A DNA stretch of 64,000 nucleotides, from the NCBI RefSeq assembly GCF_000942395.1, contig NZ_LN812103.1, positions 687,394-751,393 of the forward strand, in the 5' to 3' direction. The position numbers and the translations under genes were made by a program. Under the pieces are notes generated by a model. That model ran no database searches, was not told where the DNA came from, and saw only the letters and a list, made by a program, of their open reading frames with translations. Position 1 is the first letter of the stretch. Each line of letters starts with the position of its first letter. Shown in pieces: positions 29,708-38,797 of this stretch. This stretch comes from Risungbinella massiliensis (GTDB taxonomy: Bacteria > Bacillota > Bacilli > Thermoactinomycetales > Thermoactinomycetaceae).

Positions 29708-30775
29708 ATGCATTTTCTACAACAACTGACAGAGGCAAGAGGCGTACCAGGTTATGAACAGGAAGTTCGTACTTTGATGGAAGAGGAACTAAGTAAACTA
29801 GGTGCTGCAATCCAATATGATGGTCTTGGTAGTATTTTTGGAAAAAAACCAGGAACTGCAAGCAATCCGCGTGTTTTAGTAGCGGGTCATTTGGATGAGG
29901 TAGGATTTATGGTGAGTGAGATTACCAAAGGTGGCTATCTCCGTTTTGCACCACTTGGCGGTTGGTGGTCACAGGTTCTCTTGTCCCAACGAGTTCAAAT
30001 TGTCACAGAGAGACGTTCGTATACAGGTGTCATTGGCTCCAAACCGCCTCATATTTTAACACTAGAAGAGCGAAACAAGGTTTATCCCATTAGAGAGATG
30101 TATATTGATGTGGGAGCACGTAGTGATGAACAGGTAAAAGAATGGGGGATTCAGGTAGGAGATCCGGTTGTTCCAATCTGTCCATTTGAGATCATGCCAG
30201 ACGGAGACACCATTTTAGCCAAAGCACTAGATAACCGAATGGGCTGTTATATGGCAGTTGAAGTGCTTCGTCAACTTCAGATGACGGATCATCCCAATAC
30301 CATTATTGCGGGGGCAACAGTACAAGAGGAAGTCGGACTGCGTGGTGCTCAAACTGCACCTTACGAAGTGAAACCGGATGTTGCATTTGCACTGGATGTT
30401 GGAGTTGCAGAAGATGGTCCAGGTCAAGAAGGATCAGGTAAAGCAAAACTTGGGGAAGGACCTCTCCTCACTTTTTTAGATGCTAGCATGATTCCAAACA
30501 TACCACTCCGCAACTTGGTGGTCAAAACGGCAGAAGAGAACAATATCCCTTATCAAACAGAGACCATGCTTGGTGGCGGTACCGATGCTGGGAAATTCCA
30601 TCTGTATCATCGTGGTATTCCCTCTATGGTAGTAGGGGTTGCTGCCCGCTATATCCATAGTCACACCTCTATGATTAGCAAACGTGATTTGGAAAACGGA
30701 ATTCGCCTCTTGGTAGAAGTAATTAAGAAACTAAACACGGAAACCGTTCGACAGCTGACACACTATATAGGATGA
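29708..30775 (+). CDS. M42 family metallopeptidase (aminopeptidase/endoglucanase-like)
   Basis: 355 residues, ATG after atggaggtgcc. Metal-binding motifs of the M42/TET family are in place: AGHLDEVGFMV, KALDNRMGCYMAVE, the catalytic VQEEVGLRGAQTA and GGGTDAGKFH, with a late HSHTSMISKRDLENG. Cytosolic dinuclear-metal aminopeptidases of this type form tetrahedral dodecamers. Older annotation as endo-1,4-glucanase is doubtful for this family. Confidence 0.94.
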   Translation: MHFLQQLTEARGVPGYEQEVRTLMEEELSKLGAAIQYDGLGSIFGKKPGTASNPRVLVAGHLDEVGFMVSEITKGGYLRFAPLGGWWSQVLLSQRVQIVTERRSYTGVIGSKPPHILTLEERNKVYPIREMYIDVGARSDEQVKEWGIQVGDPVVPICPFEIMPDGDTILAKALDNRMGCYMAVEVLRQLQMTDHPNTIIAGATVQEEVGLRGAQTAPYEVKPDVAFALDVGVAEDGPGQEGSGKAKLGEGPLLTFLDASMIPNIPLRNLVVKTAEENNIPYQTETMLGGGTDAGKFHLYHRGIPSMVVGVAARYIHSHTSMISKRDLENGIRLLVEVIKKLNTETVRQLTHYIG

Positions 30776-30781
30776 AGTTAG

Positions 30782-30820
30782 GACTCTAGGGAAGGATAAA
30801 AAAGCTTACCTAGAGTCTTG
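30782..30820 (+). terminator. Terminator after the M42 peptidase gene
   Basis: gactctagg / cctagagtc, 9-bp stem with an 18-base loop, then a T-rich ttgtttg. Confidence 0.65.
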
Positions 30821-30918
30821 TTTGTATTACATATAAAAATAGAGAGGATTCCAATGCTGTTACGCTGTTGTGTTGATGTTATGCTAATCTAAGAGAAACA
30901 AAGAAGGAGAGAGAGAAA

Positions 30919-31644
30919 ATGGAGAAAAGTGCTTTTCTGTCGTATATGAGAAATGACTTGGAGAAAAATCCTGTCGTATCAGTAGAGGAACTGGTAGCAA
31001 AAGCAGGTGGGATCGATCATCTTTATCTTGTGATGGTGGATATTATCAAAGGTTTTTGTGAAGTAGGAGCTCTGTCGAGTCCGAAAGTATTGGAAATGGT
31101 ACAACCTGTGCAGAAGCTAGCTACCAAACTTCAAAAGATGGGATTGCCTTCATCCAATTATCTTTTTTTACATGATGCTCATCCTAGCGATGCAGTTGAA
31201 TTTGGATCCTTTGCACCTCATTGTGTTCGAGGAACTGTGGAAGCGGAGATAGTCGATTCACTACGCGTTTTTCAAGAACAAAAAGGTTCCCTCACTTTTT
31301 ATAAAAATGCTACAAATGGAATGTTCGGTAAAAATGAAGATGGATTACGGTTTTGCGATTGGTTAGAAAAGACCCTTTCGAAGCCAAATAGTCTCTTTTT
31401 GGTAGTAGGGGATTGTACGGATCTCTGTATATATCAAAATGCCATGAGCATTCGCATGTTGGCAAATGAGTTAAACGCCAATACTTCCGTATATGTCTCA
31501 ACTGAACATGTTCGAACGTATGATCTTCCAATCGAGACAGCGAACCAAATAGGAGTAATGGCACACGATGCTGATTTCTTAGACACAACATTTCTTTATC
31601 ACATGAAGTTGAATGGAATAGAAGTAGTTCAGAAAGTAAAATAG
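30919..31644 (+). CDS. Isochorismatase-like cysteine hydrolase
   Basis: 241 residues. The catalytic Asp is in VMVDIIKGFCEVG, a nicotinamidase-like HDAHPSDAVEF follows, then the FAPHCVRGT strand and the nucleophile Cys in GDCTDLCIYQNA. This is the isochorismatase/nicotinamidase fold; the HDAHP motif hints at metal binding as in nicotinamidases, but the substrate is not certain. Monocistronic with its own aaggagagag ribosome site. Confidence 0.85.
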   Translation: MEKSAFLSYMRNDLEKNPVVSVEELVAKAGGIDHLYLVMVDIIKGFCEVGALSSPKVLEMVQPVQKLATKLQKMGLPSSNYLFLHDAHPSDAVEFGSFAPHCVRGTVEAEIVDSLRVFQEQKGSLTFYKNATNGMFGKNEDGLRFCDWLEKTLSKPNSLFLVVGDCTDLCIYQNAMSIRMLANELNANTSVYVSTEHVRTYDLPIETANQIGVMAHDADFLDTTFLYHMKLNGIEVVQKVK

Positions 31645-31762
31645 TCGAATTTTTTTTTAGGTGGATTACTAGTATGGAAGTCTCTGTCTTTCTTCTGATT
31701 CCTCGATTGTGATATGCTAGAAAAAGTTGTTTGAAATAGCTTTTAGTAGATGGAGATGTTCA

Positions 31763-32383
31763 ATGGATCAGACATGGATTGAATTCCTACAACAATATGG
31801 ATATATAGGGATATTTTTATTTCTAGTTGTTGGGATTGCAGGACTCCCTTTGCCAGACGAGATCATGATGACCTTTCTGGGGTATTTAACGACTACAGGG
31901 AAGTTGGACTTGCTGTATACCTATCTCAGTTCTCTTCTGGGATCTGCGGCAGGGATCACGATCAGTTTTGTCATTGGGAGTAAATTCGGCTACCCTTTTA
32001 TTAAGCGATATGGAAGTCGATTTTTTATTACTCGGCGAAGGCTGAAGGTCTCACAGCTTCTATTTCGCAGATATGGGAATTGGCTGTTATTGGTAGGCTA
32101 TTTCATACCAGGTGTTCGGCATGTCACGGCTTATTTAGCTGGTATCACGAAAACCTCCTTCCTTCGCTTTGCTATATTTGCCTACAGTGGAGCAGTAATT
32201 TGGTGTGCAACTTTTATTGGATTGGGGCATTTTTTAGGTTCAAAATGGGAGACTGCATTTGCCCTGTTCCATCATTACGGCATTATGATTGGTGTTATTG
32301 TGGTAGTAGCTATTATCGTATGGCTCATTGTGAAGATGTTCTTTTTTGGACGTAAAAGGGTATCCGATCAAAAAGACCTTTAA
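31763..32383 (+). CDS. DedA family membrane protein
   Basis: About 206 residues from ATG 31763. Four to five membrane segments; family motifs GIAGLPLPDEIMMTFLGYL and the FxxRxxPGxR-type YFIPGVRHVTAYLAGITK. DedA proteins are implicated in lipid-carrier (undecaprenyl phosphate) flipping and membrane homeostasis. Ends against a bidirectional terminator. Confidence 0.92.
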   Translation: MDQTWIEFLQQYGYIGIFLFLVVGIAGLPLPDEIMMTFLGYLTTTGKLDLLYTYLSSLLGSAAGITISFVIGSKFGYPFIKRYGSRFFITRRRLKVSQLLFRRYGNWLLLVGYFIPGVRHVTAYLAGITKTSFLRFAIFAYSGAVIWCATFIGLGHFLGSKWETAFALFHHYGIMIGVIVVVAIIVWLIVKMFFFGRKRVSDQKDL

Positions 32384-32420
32384 ACGAGGTTTAGGAATAT
32401 TCTCGTTTAAAGGTCTTTTT
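32370..32420. terminator. Bidirectional terminator between dedA-type and SEDS genes
   Basis: 19-bp perfect arms aaaaagacctttaaacgag and ctcgtttaaaggtcttttt around a 13-base loop, with A- and T-runs at opposite ends. It overlaps the 3' end of the DedA gene. Confidence 0.92.
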
Positions 32421-33566
32421 TTATGTGGTGGTTGCCTGTTCTGAATCATTTGAAGTGGCAGTTTGCTGTTGTTGTTTATTGGATACAAACCGATAACGGG
32501 AAATGTTAGTTAAGATGCCTATTGTAATCATATTCATCATCAGTGCTGTTCCACCGTAACTGATAAACGGAAGGGGAACACCTGTGACAGGTAACATGGC
32601 TGTTACTACACCAACATTAAAGATAACTTGGATGCTGAATAGGGAAAGAATCCCGATGCTGACCAAGGTACCAAATTGATCTGGAGCTTGGATGGCGATT
32701 CGAATTCCCCGATAAAGAAGCAAAATGAAAAGAAGAAGTAAAACTCCAGCACCAAGAAATCCAAGCTCTTCCGCAACGATGGAAAAGATAAAGTCATTAT
32801 AAGCTTCAGGAAGATAAGCCAGTTTTTGCATGCTGTTACCTAGTCCAACGCCTGTTAGTCCACCTGGTCCAATAGCGTAGAGAGAGTATGAGATTTGGAG
32901 TCCAGCACCGGTAGGATCACTAAAAGGATTAAACAAGGTCTGGAGACGCTCTACTCGGTATCCATCTAATAAAAGAACTCCGACAAGGGAAGGAATGCCG
33001 ATGAGGGCCAACATCGGAAAATATCGGATGGGAACCCCTCCAACAAACATAATGACAATACTACACAAAAGTATTATTAACGTAACGCTAAAATGTGGTT
33101 GTGAAATAAGCAGGGCACAGATCATACCCACGACCAACAATGGTGGAATAACGGACCGATGGAACTGATGGATCACCTGTTGTTTTTTTACCATGATCGA
33201 TGCCGTATAGAGAATGACAGTCAATTTAGCAAGCTCTGAAGGTTGAAATGAGAGTGATCCTAACTCTAGCCATCTTCTAGAGCCGTTTATTCTGTCTGTA
33301 AATAATACTGCTATTAATAAACCAAACACCAAAATCAATAGTTTCCCTATATGTTTTCGATACCATCGGTATGGGATATTCGACACAATAAAAAAGAGAA
33401 CGATCCCAATCCCTGCAGCGGTCAACTGTTTGACAAAATAAAAATATGGATCTTTATGATCGATGATCCCTTTATAATAGCTGGTACTAAAAACCATCAC
33501 GAGACCGAATCCAGTCAATAAAAAGGTGATCAAGATTAGCCAGTAATCTGGCTTTCTACGTTGCAC
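32421..33566 (-). CDS. SEDS family peptidoglycan polymerase (FtsW/RodA/SpoVE-like)
   Basis: 381 residues, GTG start after aaggaggg on the minus strand. About ten membrane helices; SEDS hallmarks GSRRWLELGSLSFQPSELAKL, AIGPGGLTGVGLGNSMQKL, PEAYNDFIFSIVAEELG and the late PFISYGGTALMMNM. These proteins polymerise lipid II with a class B PBP. It stands alone, so whether it serves division (FtsW), elongation (RodA) or spore cortex (SpoVE) cannot be told; the PEAYNDFIFS motif leans to FtsW/SpoVE. Confidence 0.93.
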   Translation of the reverse strand: MQRRKPDYWLILITFLLTGFGLVMVFSTSYYKGIIDHKDPYFYFVKQLTAAGIGIVLFFIVSNIPYRWYRKHIGKLLILVFGLLIAVLFTDRINGSRRWLELGSLSFQPSELAKLTVILYTASIMVKKQQVIHQFHRSVIPPLLVVGMICALLISQPHFSVTLIILLCSIVIMFVGGVPIRYFPMLALIGIPSLVGVLLLDGYRVERLQTLFNPFSDPTGAGLQISYSLYAIGPGGLTGVGLGNSMQKLAYLPEAYNDFIFSIVAEELGFLGAGVLLLLFILLLYRGIRIAIQAPDQFGTLVSIGILSLFSIQVIFNVGVVTAMLPVTGVPLPFISYGGTALMMNMITIGILTNISRYRFVSNKQQQQTATSNDSEQATTT

Positions 33567-33763
33567 TCAAGTACCCTCCTTCAAAAACAATTCCTCTAAT
33601 AAAACTCTTTAGCTGATAATGTTTCTCTTTTTATAAAAAGATCTCCTTTCCGAACAGAGAGTTTTCCCTTGGATTCAGCGAATAAAAAATATTTCATCTA
33701 TTACAATCGGTTATTGCTGTTAAGAAAAATAGGGAATACCAAACAGATGAAGGAGGGAATGAA

Positions 33764-34441
33764 ATGGTTTGGTACCTTCTGATGCTAGTTAGCATCGGGA
33801 TTACTATTTGGGCTCAAGTAAAAGTACAAGGTAATTTTTCGAAATGGTCGCAAGTCCGCGCTTCAAGTGGATTGACAGGTGCAGAAGTAGCAAGACATAT
33901 TTTGGATCGAAATGGGTTATCTAATGTGACTATAGAACGGATCCCTGGTAAACTATCTGACCATTACGATCCAAGTGCGCGGAGAATACGTTTATCAGAA
34001 ATGGTTTATGATTCTAACTCGATAGCTGCGATCTCAGTAGCAAGTCATGAGTGTGGTCATGCACTTCAGCATCAAGAAAGTTATGGAGCACTTGTCTTGC
34101 GCCATCGACTTGTTCCAGTTCTTCAATTTACATCAGGAGCAGCACCTTGGCTTCTTTTGGCAGGAATCTTTTTTCGCGCCACCGGATTATTGTTTATTGG
34201 GATTGTATTTTTTGCAGTTGCAGTTGTCTTTCATTTAGTTACCCTACCTGTTGAGTTCAATGCCAGTGCCAGAGCAAAACGGATTTTAGCTTCAGAAGGG
34301 TTCATCAGAGGAGCTGAAGATCGGGGAGTAGATAAAGTTCTCGATGCAGCCGCCCTTACCTATATTGCAGGGGCTCTTGTCGCTTTGATGCAATTATTTT
34401 ACTATATCGCAATCTTCCTAGGACAGAGAAATAGGGACTAG
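33764..34441 (+). CDS. Zinc metallopeptidase, YugP-like membrane protein
   Basis: 225 residues, ATG after gaaggaggga. One N-terminal helix, the zinc motif ASHECGHALQH, then two or three C-terminal membrane segments (WLLLAGIFFRATGLLFIGIV and the final AALTYIAGALVALMQLFYYI). LPVEFNASARAKRIL is conserved in this peptidase family (often listed as Zn peptidase 2). Substrate unknown. Likely integral membrane. Confidence 0.9.
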   Translation: MVWYLLMLVSIGITIWAQVKVQGNFSKWSQVRASSGLTGAEVARHILDRNGLSNVTIERIPGKLSDHYDPSARRIRLSEMVYDSNSIAAISVASHECGHALQHQESYGALVLRHRLVPVLQFTSGAAPWLLLAGIFFRATGLLFIGIVFFAVAVVFHLVTLPVEFNASARAKRILASEGFIRGAEDRGVDKVLDAAALTYIAGALVALMQLFYYIAIFLGQRNRD

Positions 34442-34503
34442 TTCGTATAAATCCTTTTGAATTCTACATACTAAAACAAAACAAGATAGAAGGGGTTTAG
34501 AAG

Positions 34504-35103
34504 ATGAAAGGGAAAAAATGGCTAGTTCCATTTGGGGTAGTATCTATTTTGACGATTGGAACATTAGGATGTGCGGTAGATAATAATAACAACGAGACTG
34601 GCATGGGACAGAATAACCGATACCCAGAAACGACTCGTGTACGTAATGTTACACCTGTTCCTCCTACCGATCCAGATCCTACAACTCCCATGGATCGAAA
34701 TGACGATGGTCAAATAAATAATGGTGGAATAGATAATGATCGTACAAATAATGACCGAATAATGAATTACCGAGCATCAGATCGAGCGGCAGAAGCGTTG
34801 ACTAAAATGAAAGGTGTAAAAAGCGCAACTGTTTTTATTTATCGAGAGACTGCTTATGTAGGGGCAACAGTAGATCCAGCACAATCAAAAACTCGTAGTA
34901 TGGATCGCAAGATGAAACAGAGTATGCTACAGCAAGTAAAAAAAGTGGAGCCTGATGTCAAATCAGTCTATGTCTCCACTGCACCTAGCTTTGTAACGGA
35001 ACTGGAGAAAGTGAATAATGATATTCGTGCTGGTAGACCAATAACTAATTTAGATGAACGAATCCAAAACTTGATTTCGAGTACATTCCCAGGCAATCCT
35101 TAA
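34504..35103 (+). CDS. YhcN/YlaJ-family sporulation lipoprotein
   Basis: 199 residues. Signal peptide with a lipobox ending TLGC (Cys 23), an Asn/Thr/Pro-rich spacer (NNNNETGMG...), then the YhcN/YlaJ domain: RAAEALTKMKGVKSATVFIY, GATVDPAQSKTRS and VYVSTAPSFVTELEKV. YhcN-type lipoproteins are spore inner-membrane or coat proteins in Bacillus. Monocistronic with a terminator after it. Confidence 0.9.
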   Translation: MKGKKWLVPFGVVSILTIGTLGCAVDNNNNETGMGQNNRYPETTRVRNVTPVPPTDPDPTTPMDRNDDGQINNGGIDNDRTNNDRIMNYRASDRAAEALTKMKGVKSATVFIYRETAYVGATVDPAQSKTRSMDRKMKQSMLQQVKKVEPDVKSVYVSTAPSFVTELEKVNNDIRAGRPITNLDERIQNLISSTFPGNP

Positions 35104-35113
35104 GAAATCCTCG

Positions 35114-35145
35114 GCGTCCGTGATAGGCATTACGGGCGCTTTTTT
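35114..35145 (+). terminator. Terminator after the YhcN-like gene
   Basis: gcgtccgt / acgggcgc (one T-G pair), 10-base loop, then tttttt. Confidence 0.85.
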
Positions 35146-35187
35146 ATATAATAGATAGGAAAATAGGTGAGAAAGGAGTCTCCCCCT

Positions 35188-35505
35188 GTGAAAAGACTAA
35201 CCCCAATGGAAATTTTCGAAAAAGATTTTAAGACTGCGATGCGTGGTTACGATAAAGAAGAAGTAAACGAATTTTTGGATCGCATCATTCAAAGCTATGA
35301 AGATATCATTCAAGAGAATGAACGCCTCAAAGATGAATTATCAGCTATGTCCAAAGGAGGATTTAAAAAAGCTCCTACTAGTGCAGGAGTTGCTCCTAAT
35401 AGTGCAGGCGTCGCTCCTGCTATCGACCTTAGTGAATATGATGCTGTTATCAATGAAATGTTAGATCGAATTGAGCGACTAGAAAGAATGGTCAAACCTA
35501 GATAG
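35188..35505 (+). CDS. gpsB: Cell division protein GpsB (DivIVA-like)
   Basis: About 105 residues from GTG 35188, nine bases after gaaaggag. The DivIVA/GpsB N-terminal motif TPMEIFEKDFKTAMRGYDKE and VNEFLDRIIQSYEDIIQENE form the membrane-binding coiled coil; a short C-terminal helix pair (SEYDAVINEMLDRIERLERM) ends it. GpsB coordinates PBP placement between division and elongation. The linker carries a duplicated heptapeptide (PTSAGVA, PNSAGVA) encoded by a 21-base tandem repeat. Confidence 0.92.
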   Translation: MKRLTPMEIFEKDFKTAMRGYDKEEVNEFLDRIIQSYEDIIQENERLKDELSAMSKGGFKKAPTSAGVAPNSAGVAPAIDLSEYDAVINEMLDRIERLERMVKPR

Positions 35506-35559
35506 TAAATAGCTTGGTGATGTACATATATAATTCTGATATGCCAATACCAAGAACAG

Positions 35560-35606
35560 CACCCAAGCCAAAAAGCCCCGCTTATCGGGGTTTTTTGGCT
35601 TGGGTG
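35560..35606. terminator. Strong terminator after gpsB
   Basis: 21-bp arms (35560-35580 and 35586-35606) with one G-T pair and a 5-base loop cttat; the inner part is ccccg/cgggg followed by tttttt within the arm. Confidence 0.88.
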
Positions 35607-35632
35607 ATCAAAATAGTGAGGAGTGACGAATA

Positions 35633-36274
35633 ATGGAGAGAAAACAGGTCCAATCATACTTGCAAGCGCTCTTTGTGGAAGAATTAGCTGGGCAACAAAA
35701 TGTTCCAGAGCGTTTGGCTAAACATGGTCTACCTCAAATATCGGTACCAAAGGAGGTAGGCAAACTTTTATATCTATTAGTGAAAATATCTGGTAGTAAG
35801 CGGATTTTGGAAATTGGAGCACTTGGAGGATATAGTACTACATGGCTAGCTCGTGCTTTACCAGAAAAAGGAAGCATTCTTTCGTTAGAGTTAAAAGAAG
35901 AACATATTCAACTAGCTAAACAGACCGTAGAGGATTGTAATTTGTCATCAAAAGTGAATTTTCGATCAGGAGATGCTGGGGAGAACTTAGCATATTTAAG
36001 AGATCAAGGTGAGAAGTTTGACTTTGTTTTTATTGATGCAGATAAGCCAAATTATCTAAAATACCTTCAGATGGCGTTAGAAATAACGAATCCAGGGGCG
36101 TTGCTAGTTACTGATAACTTATTGCTAAATGGTCGGATATTTAATGATGAGGATCAAAACCCCTCAGCAGTCTCCGTTCGTATGGTAAATAAATGGTTAG
36201 CAGAAGAACCTAGAGTAGAAAGTCTTCTGCTTCCTATTGGAGATGGAGTAGGATTAGCTCGAGTGAAAGAATAG
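35633..36274 (+). CDS. O-methyltransferase (YrrM/CCoAOMT-like)
   Basis: 213 residues. SAM-binding ILEIGALGGYSTTWLARALP, then SLELKEEHIQLAKQTVEDCN and the metal-binding FDFVFIDADKPNYLKYL followed by LLVTDNLLLNGRI. This is the class of divalent-cation-dependent small-molecule or tRNA O-methyltransferases (cf. TrmR/YrrM, which methylates a wobble uridine derivative in Bacillus). I cannot tell between the two roles. Own promoter and terminator. Confidence 0.88.
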   Translation: MERKQVQSYLQALFVEELAGQQNVPERLAKHGLPQISVPKEVGKLLYLLVKISGSKRILEIGALGGYSTTWLARALPEKGSILSLELKEEHIQLAKQTVEDCNLSSKVNFRSGDAGENLAYLRDQGEKFDFVFIDADKPNYLKYLQMALEITNPGALLVTDNLLLNGRIFNDEDQNPSAVSVRMVNKWLAEEPRVESLLLPIGDGVGLARVKE

Positions 36275-36297
36275 AGTAATAACTTAGTGATAAGTAA

Positions 36298-36330
36298 CGA
36301 AAACGTCCCTTAAATGTAGGGACGTTTTCG
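36298..36330. terminator. Bidirectional terminator after the O-methyltransferase gene
   Basis: Perfect 12-bp stem cgaaaacgtccc / gggacgttttcg with a 9-base loop, placed between convergent genes. Confidence 0.85.
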
Positions 36331-36331
36331 T

Positions 36332-36583
36332 TTACTTGTTTGCTATTAGTTTTAGTTTTATCATTAATTTATCGGATTGCTTAGCCAGTTTGGGATGTTT
36401 GGCACGAAATTTCTCTAGCAAACGATGAGCCCAAGGAGTAGTTTTAGATAAAATAGCTAATCCGATTAGAAGAAACAGAATCCCTTGTAAAAAAGGAAGA
36501 AACAACCCTAATACTCCTAAAACCAAAAAACTATATCCTAAAATCGTTAACCAGATTTTTTTTCGAGTCGTAAGTTTTTTCAT
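36332..36583 (-). CDS. Small two-helix membrane protein (PGPGW/DUF454-like)
   Basis: 83 residues from ATG 36583 (seven bases after aaagga). Two hydrophobic helices in a hairpin: IWLTILGYSFLVLGVLGLFL and ILFLLIGLAILSKTTPWAHR, with a basic C-terminal tail. The GxxxLPFLQGxLFLLIGLAIL-TPWAHRLL pattern resembles small PGPGW/DUF454-type proteins. Function unknown. Confidence 0.7.
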   Translation of the reverse strand: MKKLTTRKKIWLTILGYSFLVLGVLGLFLPFLQGILFLLIGLAILSKTTPWAHRLLEKFRAKHPKLAKQSDKLMIKLKLIANK

Positions 36584-36851
36584 CAACTCATCCTTTCTGT
36601 CAGTTGATATTACATAGAAGGTGGATAAGTCGTAATCGGAAAAAACGGTGATCTTATCTAACCTACAGTTTTCTAGCAGTGAGATAAGATGTGCTTTGTT
36701 TGATATGTAGTATATCGTGATTGTTTAAATGAATTCAAGTTACTTATCGGAAAGAAAATGAAAAAATGATTTCGTTTTCATTTCTATATGTAATGATGTT
36801 AGATTATTATATTTATAAGCTATATATAAATGGGATACAAAGGATGGTTTC

Positions 36852-37376
36852 ATGGGTTTTGTTGTAACATTATTGACCACCACTGTGATAAAAGAAGAAC
36901 ACCTCCGCATCCCACCGGATTTTTTTTATAATGCATGGAATCTTTTGTTACCACAAGGAACTTTATCAGTCCTCCTAAGTGTTATGGCATATGTTCGACA
37001 AGGATTAGACAAAGAGGAAATATACGAGGTTATGACAGAAGAAGCTGACTTATTGGAGTTACATCCTTTTTCTTTTATAGCCACTCCAGCATTTCAGACA
37101 CCAGAAGAAAAGCATCACTACACACAGAGATTGAATCGCGAAACCGAAGTGAGAAAAGTATTGGAGCTTTCTGGTTTTCGTTATCCAAGAAATATACAAG
37201 ACAGTATTACATTACTGATTAAATTTGGGATTCTAATTGAAGTAGAATTGGATCAACGAGAGAAGATTTATCTAGATATGATCTTACATCCGTTTCCCAG
37301 ACCAGAGGAATATCTCACACTAGATGAGCAAAAACTTGAGGAAATACAGTATGGGCGAATCTATCGGTGGTATTGA
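36852..37376 (+). CDS. Hypothetical protein, unrecognised
   Basis: 174 residues, ATG after acaaaggatggttt. Soluble, mildly acidic. Notable segments: LRIPPDFFYNAWNLLLPQGT, LSVMAYVRQGLDKEEIYEVM, and IQDSITLLIKFGILIEVELD. The DSITLLIKFGILIE stretch resembles the end of a winged-helix or HTH-like domain, but I do not recognise a family. It follows a 265-base AT-rich gap with no gene and ends at a bidirectional terminator. Probably a stand-alone gene. Confidence 0.65.
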   Translation: MGFVVTLLTTTVIKEEHLRIPPDFFYNAWNLLLPQGTLSVLLSVMAYVRQGLDKEEIYEVMTEEADLLELHPFSFIATPAFQTPEEKHHYTQRLNRETEVRKVLELSGFRYPRNIQDSITLLIKFGILIEVELDQREKIYLDMILHPFPRPEEYLTLDEQKLEEIQYGRIYRWY

Positions 37377-37402
37377 AATAACAAAATCATTTTTTGAAAA
37401 AT

Positions 37403-37446
37403 AAAATGAAGGACTTCTTGTAAAAAGAGATCCTTCATTTTATTTC
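37403..37446. terminator. Bidirectional terminator
   Basis: aaaatgaagga / tccttcatttt, 11-bp stem around a 17-base loop, between two convergent genes; T-rich attttc follows. Confidence 0.8.
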
Positions 37447-37447
37447 T

Positions 37448-38014
37448 TTATATTTTACTGTATCCTTCATCGACCACATCAAGTTTGCCTGTCGTAGGGT
37501 TGATCACTAAACCGTGAACAGGAATTTTTGGGATAAGGGGATGATTTCTAATCAAATTTACACTACCTTTAATACTTTCTGATACATCATCAAAACCTTG
37601 GAGCCATTTTTCAATATCGAGACCAGAATTTTCTAATATAGAAATGGTTTGTTCTTCGATTCCTCGTTCCAAGAAGTGTTTCTTTATCTTTTTGGGATCC
37701 ACACTGCTCATACCACAGTCATGATGTCCAACAACCAGAACTTCCTCTGCACCTAGTTCATAGATGGCTATAATAATACTACGCATGATCCCACCAAAAG
37801 CTGTTGAAACAACGGCACCAGCTGATTTAAGAATCTTTACATCCCCATTTTTAACATTCATACTAGCTGGCAAAAGCTCGATCAGTCTTGTATCCATACA
37901 AGTAAGGATAACTAACTTTTTATTAGGATATTTGGAGGTTAAATAGGGCTCATATTCTTTTTGTTCTACAAAAGTACGGTTGTAACTTATGATATCATCT
38001 AATAATTTTTTCAT
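37448..38014 (-). CDS. Beta-type carbonic anhydrase
   Basis: 188 residues. Zinc ligands and catalytic dyad typical of the beta class are visible: CMDTRL (Cys, Asp-Arg) and VVGHHDCGMSS (His, Cys). The KILKSAGAVVSTAFGGIMRS segment links them. It interconverts CO2 and bicarbonate; similar proteins in Bacillus are YtiB/YvdA. Single-gene unit on the minus strand. Confidence 0.92.
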   Translation of the reverse strand: MKKLLDDIISYNRTFVEQKEYEPYLTSKYPNKKLVILTCMDTRLIELLPASMNVKNGDVKILKSAGAVVSTAFGGIMRSIIIAIYELGAEEVLVVGHHDCGMSSVDPKKIKKHFLERGIEEQTISILENSGLDIEKWLQGFDDVSESIKGSVNLIRNHPLIPKIPVHGLVINPTTGKLDVVDEGYSKI

Positions 38015-38212
38015 TACTCTTCTCCTTTATCCTAAGTTCATTTCTGTTCTCTATATTTTACTTTTCCTTCGTTCTCTTTAGCAACAGCTTTAATTGAAAG
38101 AGAGTTAAATGTATTATAGGGGAATATAATAGAGATATCCAATTCTCACTTTGAGATACTTGTCACGATTTTAGCGAAAGTAGTACCATAGATAGATAAG
38201 GGGGGTATTCCG

Positions 38213-38683
38213 ATGGAAAAAGCAACTTTTGGTGCAGGATGTTTTTGGGGTGTTGAAGAGACGTTCCGTAAAATTCCAGGCGTAATAGATACTACAGTAG
38301 GTTATATGGGTGGAAATTCGGAAAAGCCTACTTATGAAGAAGTATGTACGGATCGTACAGGGCATGCAGAAGTGGTAGAAATTGTCTATGATTCTTCAAA
38401 GGTTTCTTACAATGATCTGCTTCAGGTGTTTTGGGAGAATCATAATCCTACTACCTTAAATCGCCAAGGAGTCGATGTGGGAACGCAATACCGCTCTGCC
38501 ATTTTTTATCATAGTGAAGAACAACAAGAATTAGCAACGAAATCCAAGCAAGAACTCAATAATTCAGGCCGATGGAAAAATCCTGTGGTCACGGAAATTA
38601 CCCCTGCCTCTAATTTCTGGAGGGCAGAAGAGTACCATCAGCGTTATTTACAAAAAAGAGGACAAGATTCCTGCCATATTTGA
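38213..38683 (+). CDS. msrA: Peptide methionine sulfoxide reductase MsrA
   Basis: 156 residues, ATG after aaggggggta. The catalytic motif [18 protein letters not shown] is at residues 7-24, followed by [20 protein letters not shown] and [15 protein letters not shown], all MsrA signatures. A resolving Cys is at the C-terminus (DSCHI). It repairs Met-S-sulfoxide. No msrB is fused or adjacent. Confidence 0.97.
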   Translation: MEKATFGAGCFWGVEETFRKIPGVIDTTVGYMGGNSEKPTYEEVCTDRTGHAEVVEIVYDSSKVSYNDLLQVFWENHNPTTLNRQGVDVGTQYRSAIFYHSEEQQELATKSKQELNNSGRWKNPVVTEITPASNFWRAEEYHQRYLQKRGQDSCHI

Positions 38684-38706
38684 AACAATATTAGAGCCGA
38701 ATTTTT

Positions 38707-38738
38707 GATAGACTCTTACGAGGGTCTATCTTTTTTTG
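38707..38738 (+). terminator. Terminator after msrA
   Basis: gatagact / ggtctatc stem (one T-G pair), short loop, followed by ttttttt. Confidence 0.8.
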
Positions 38739-38797
38739 GGAATAACAAAACATGATATACTTTGAAAAAAGCACCAGTTAGAAAGGAGTCCCTACCG

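Noticed and set aside
36761-36795. AT-rich inverted repeat as a Fur or PerR box
   Set aside because: Match to either consensus is poor and the gene downstream has no iron or oxidative link.
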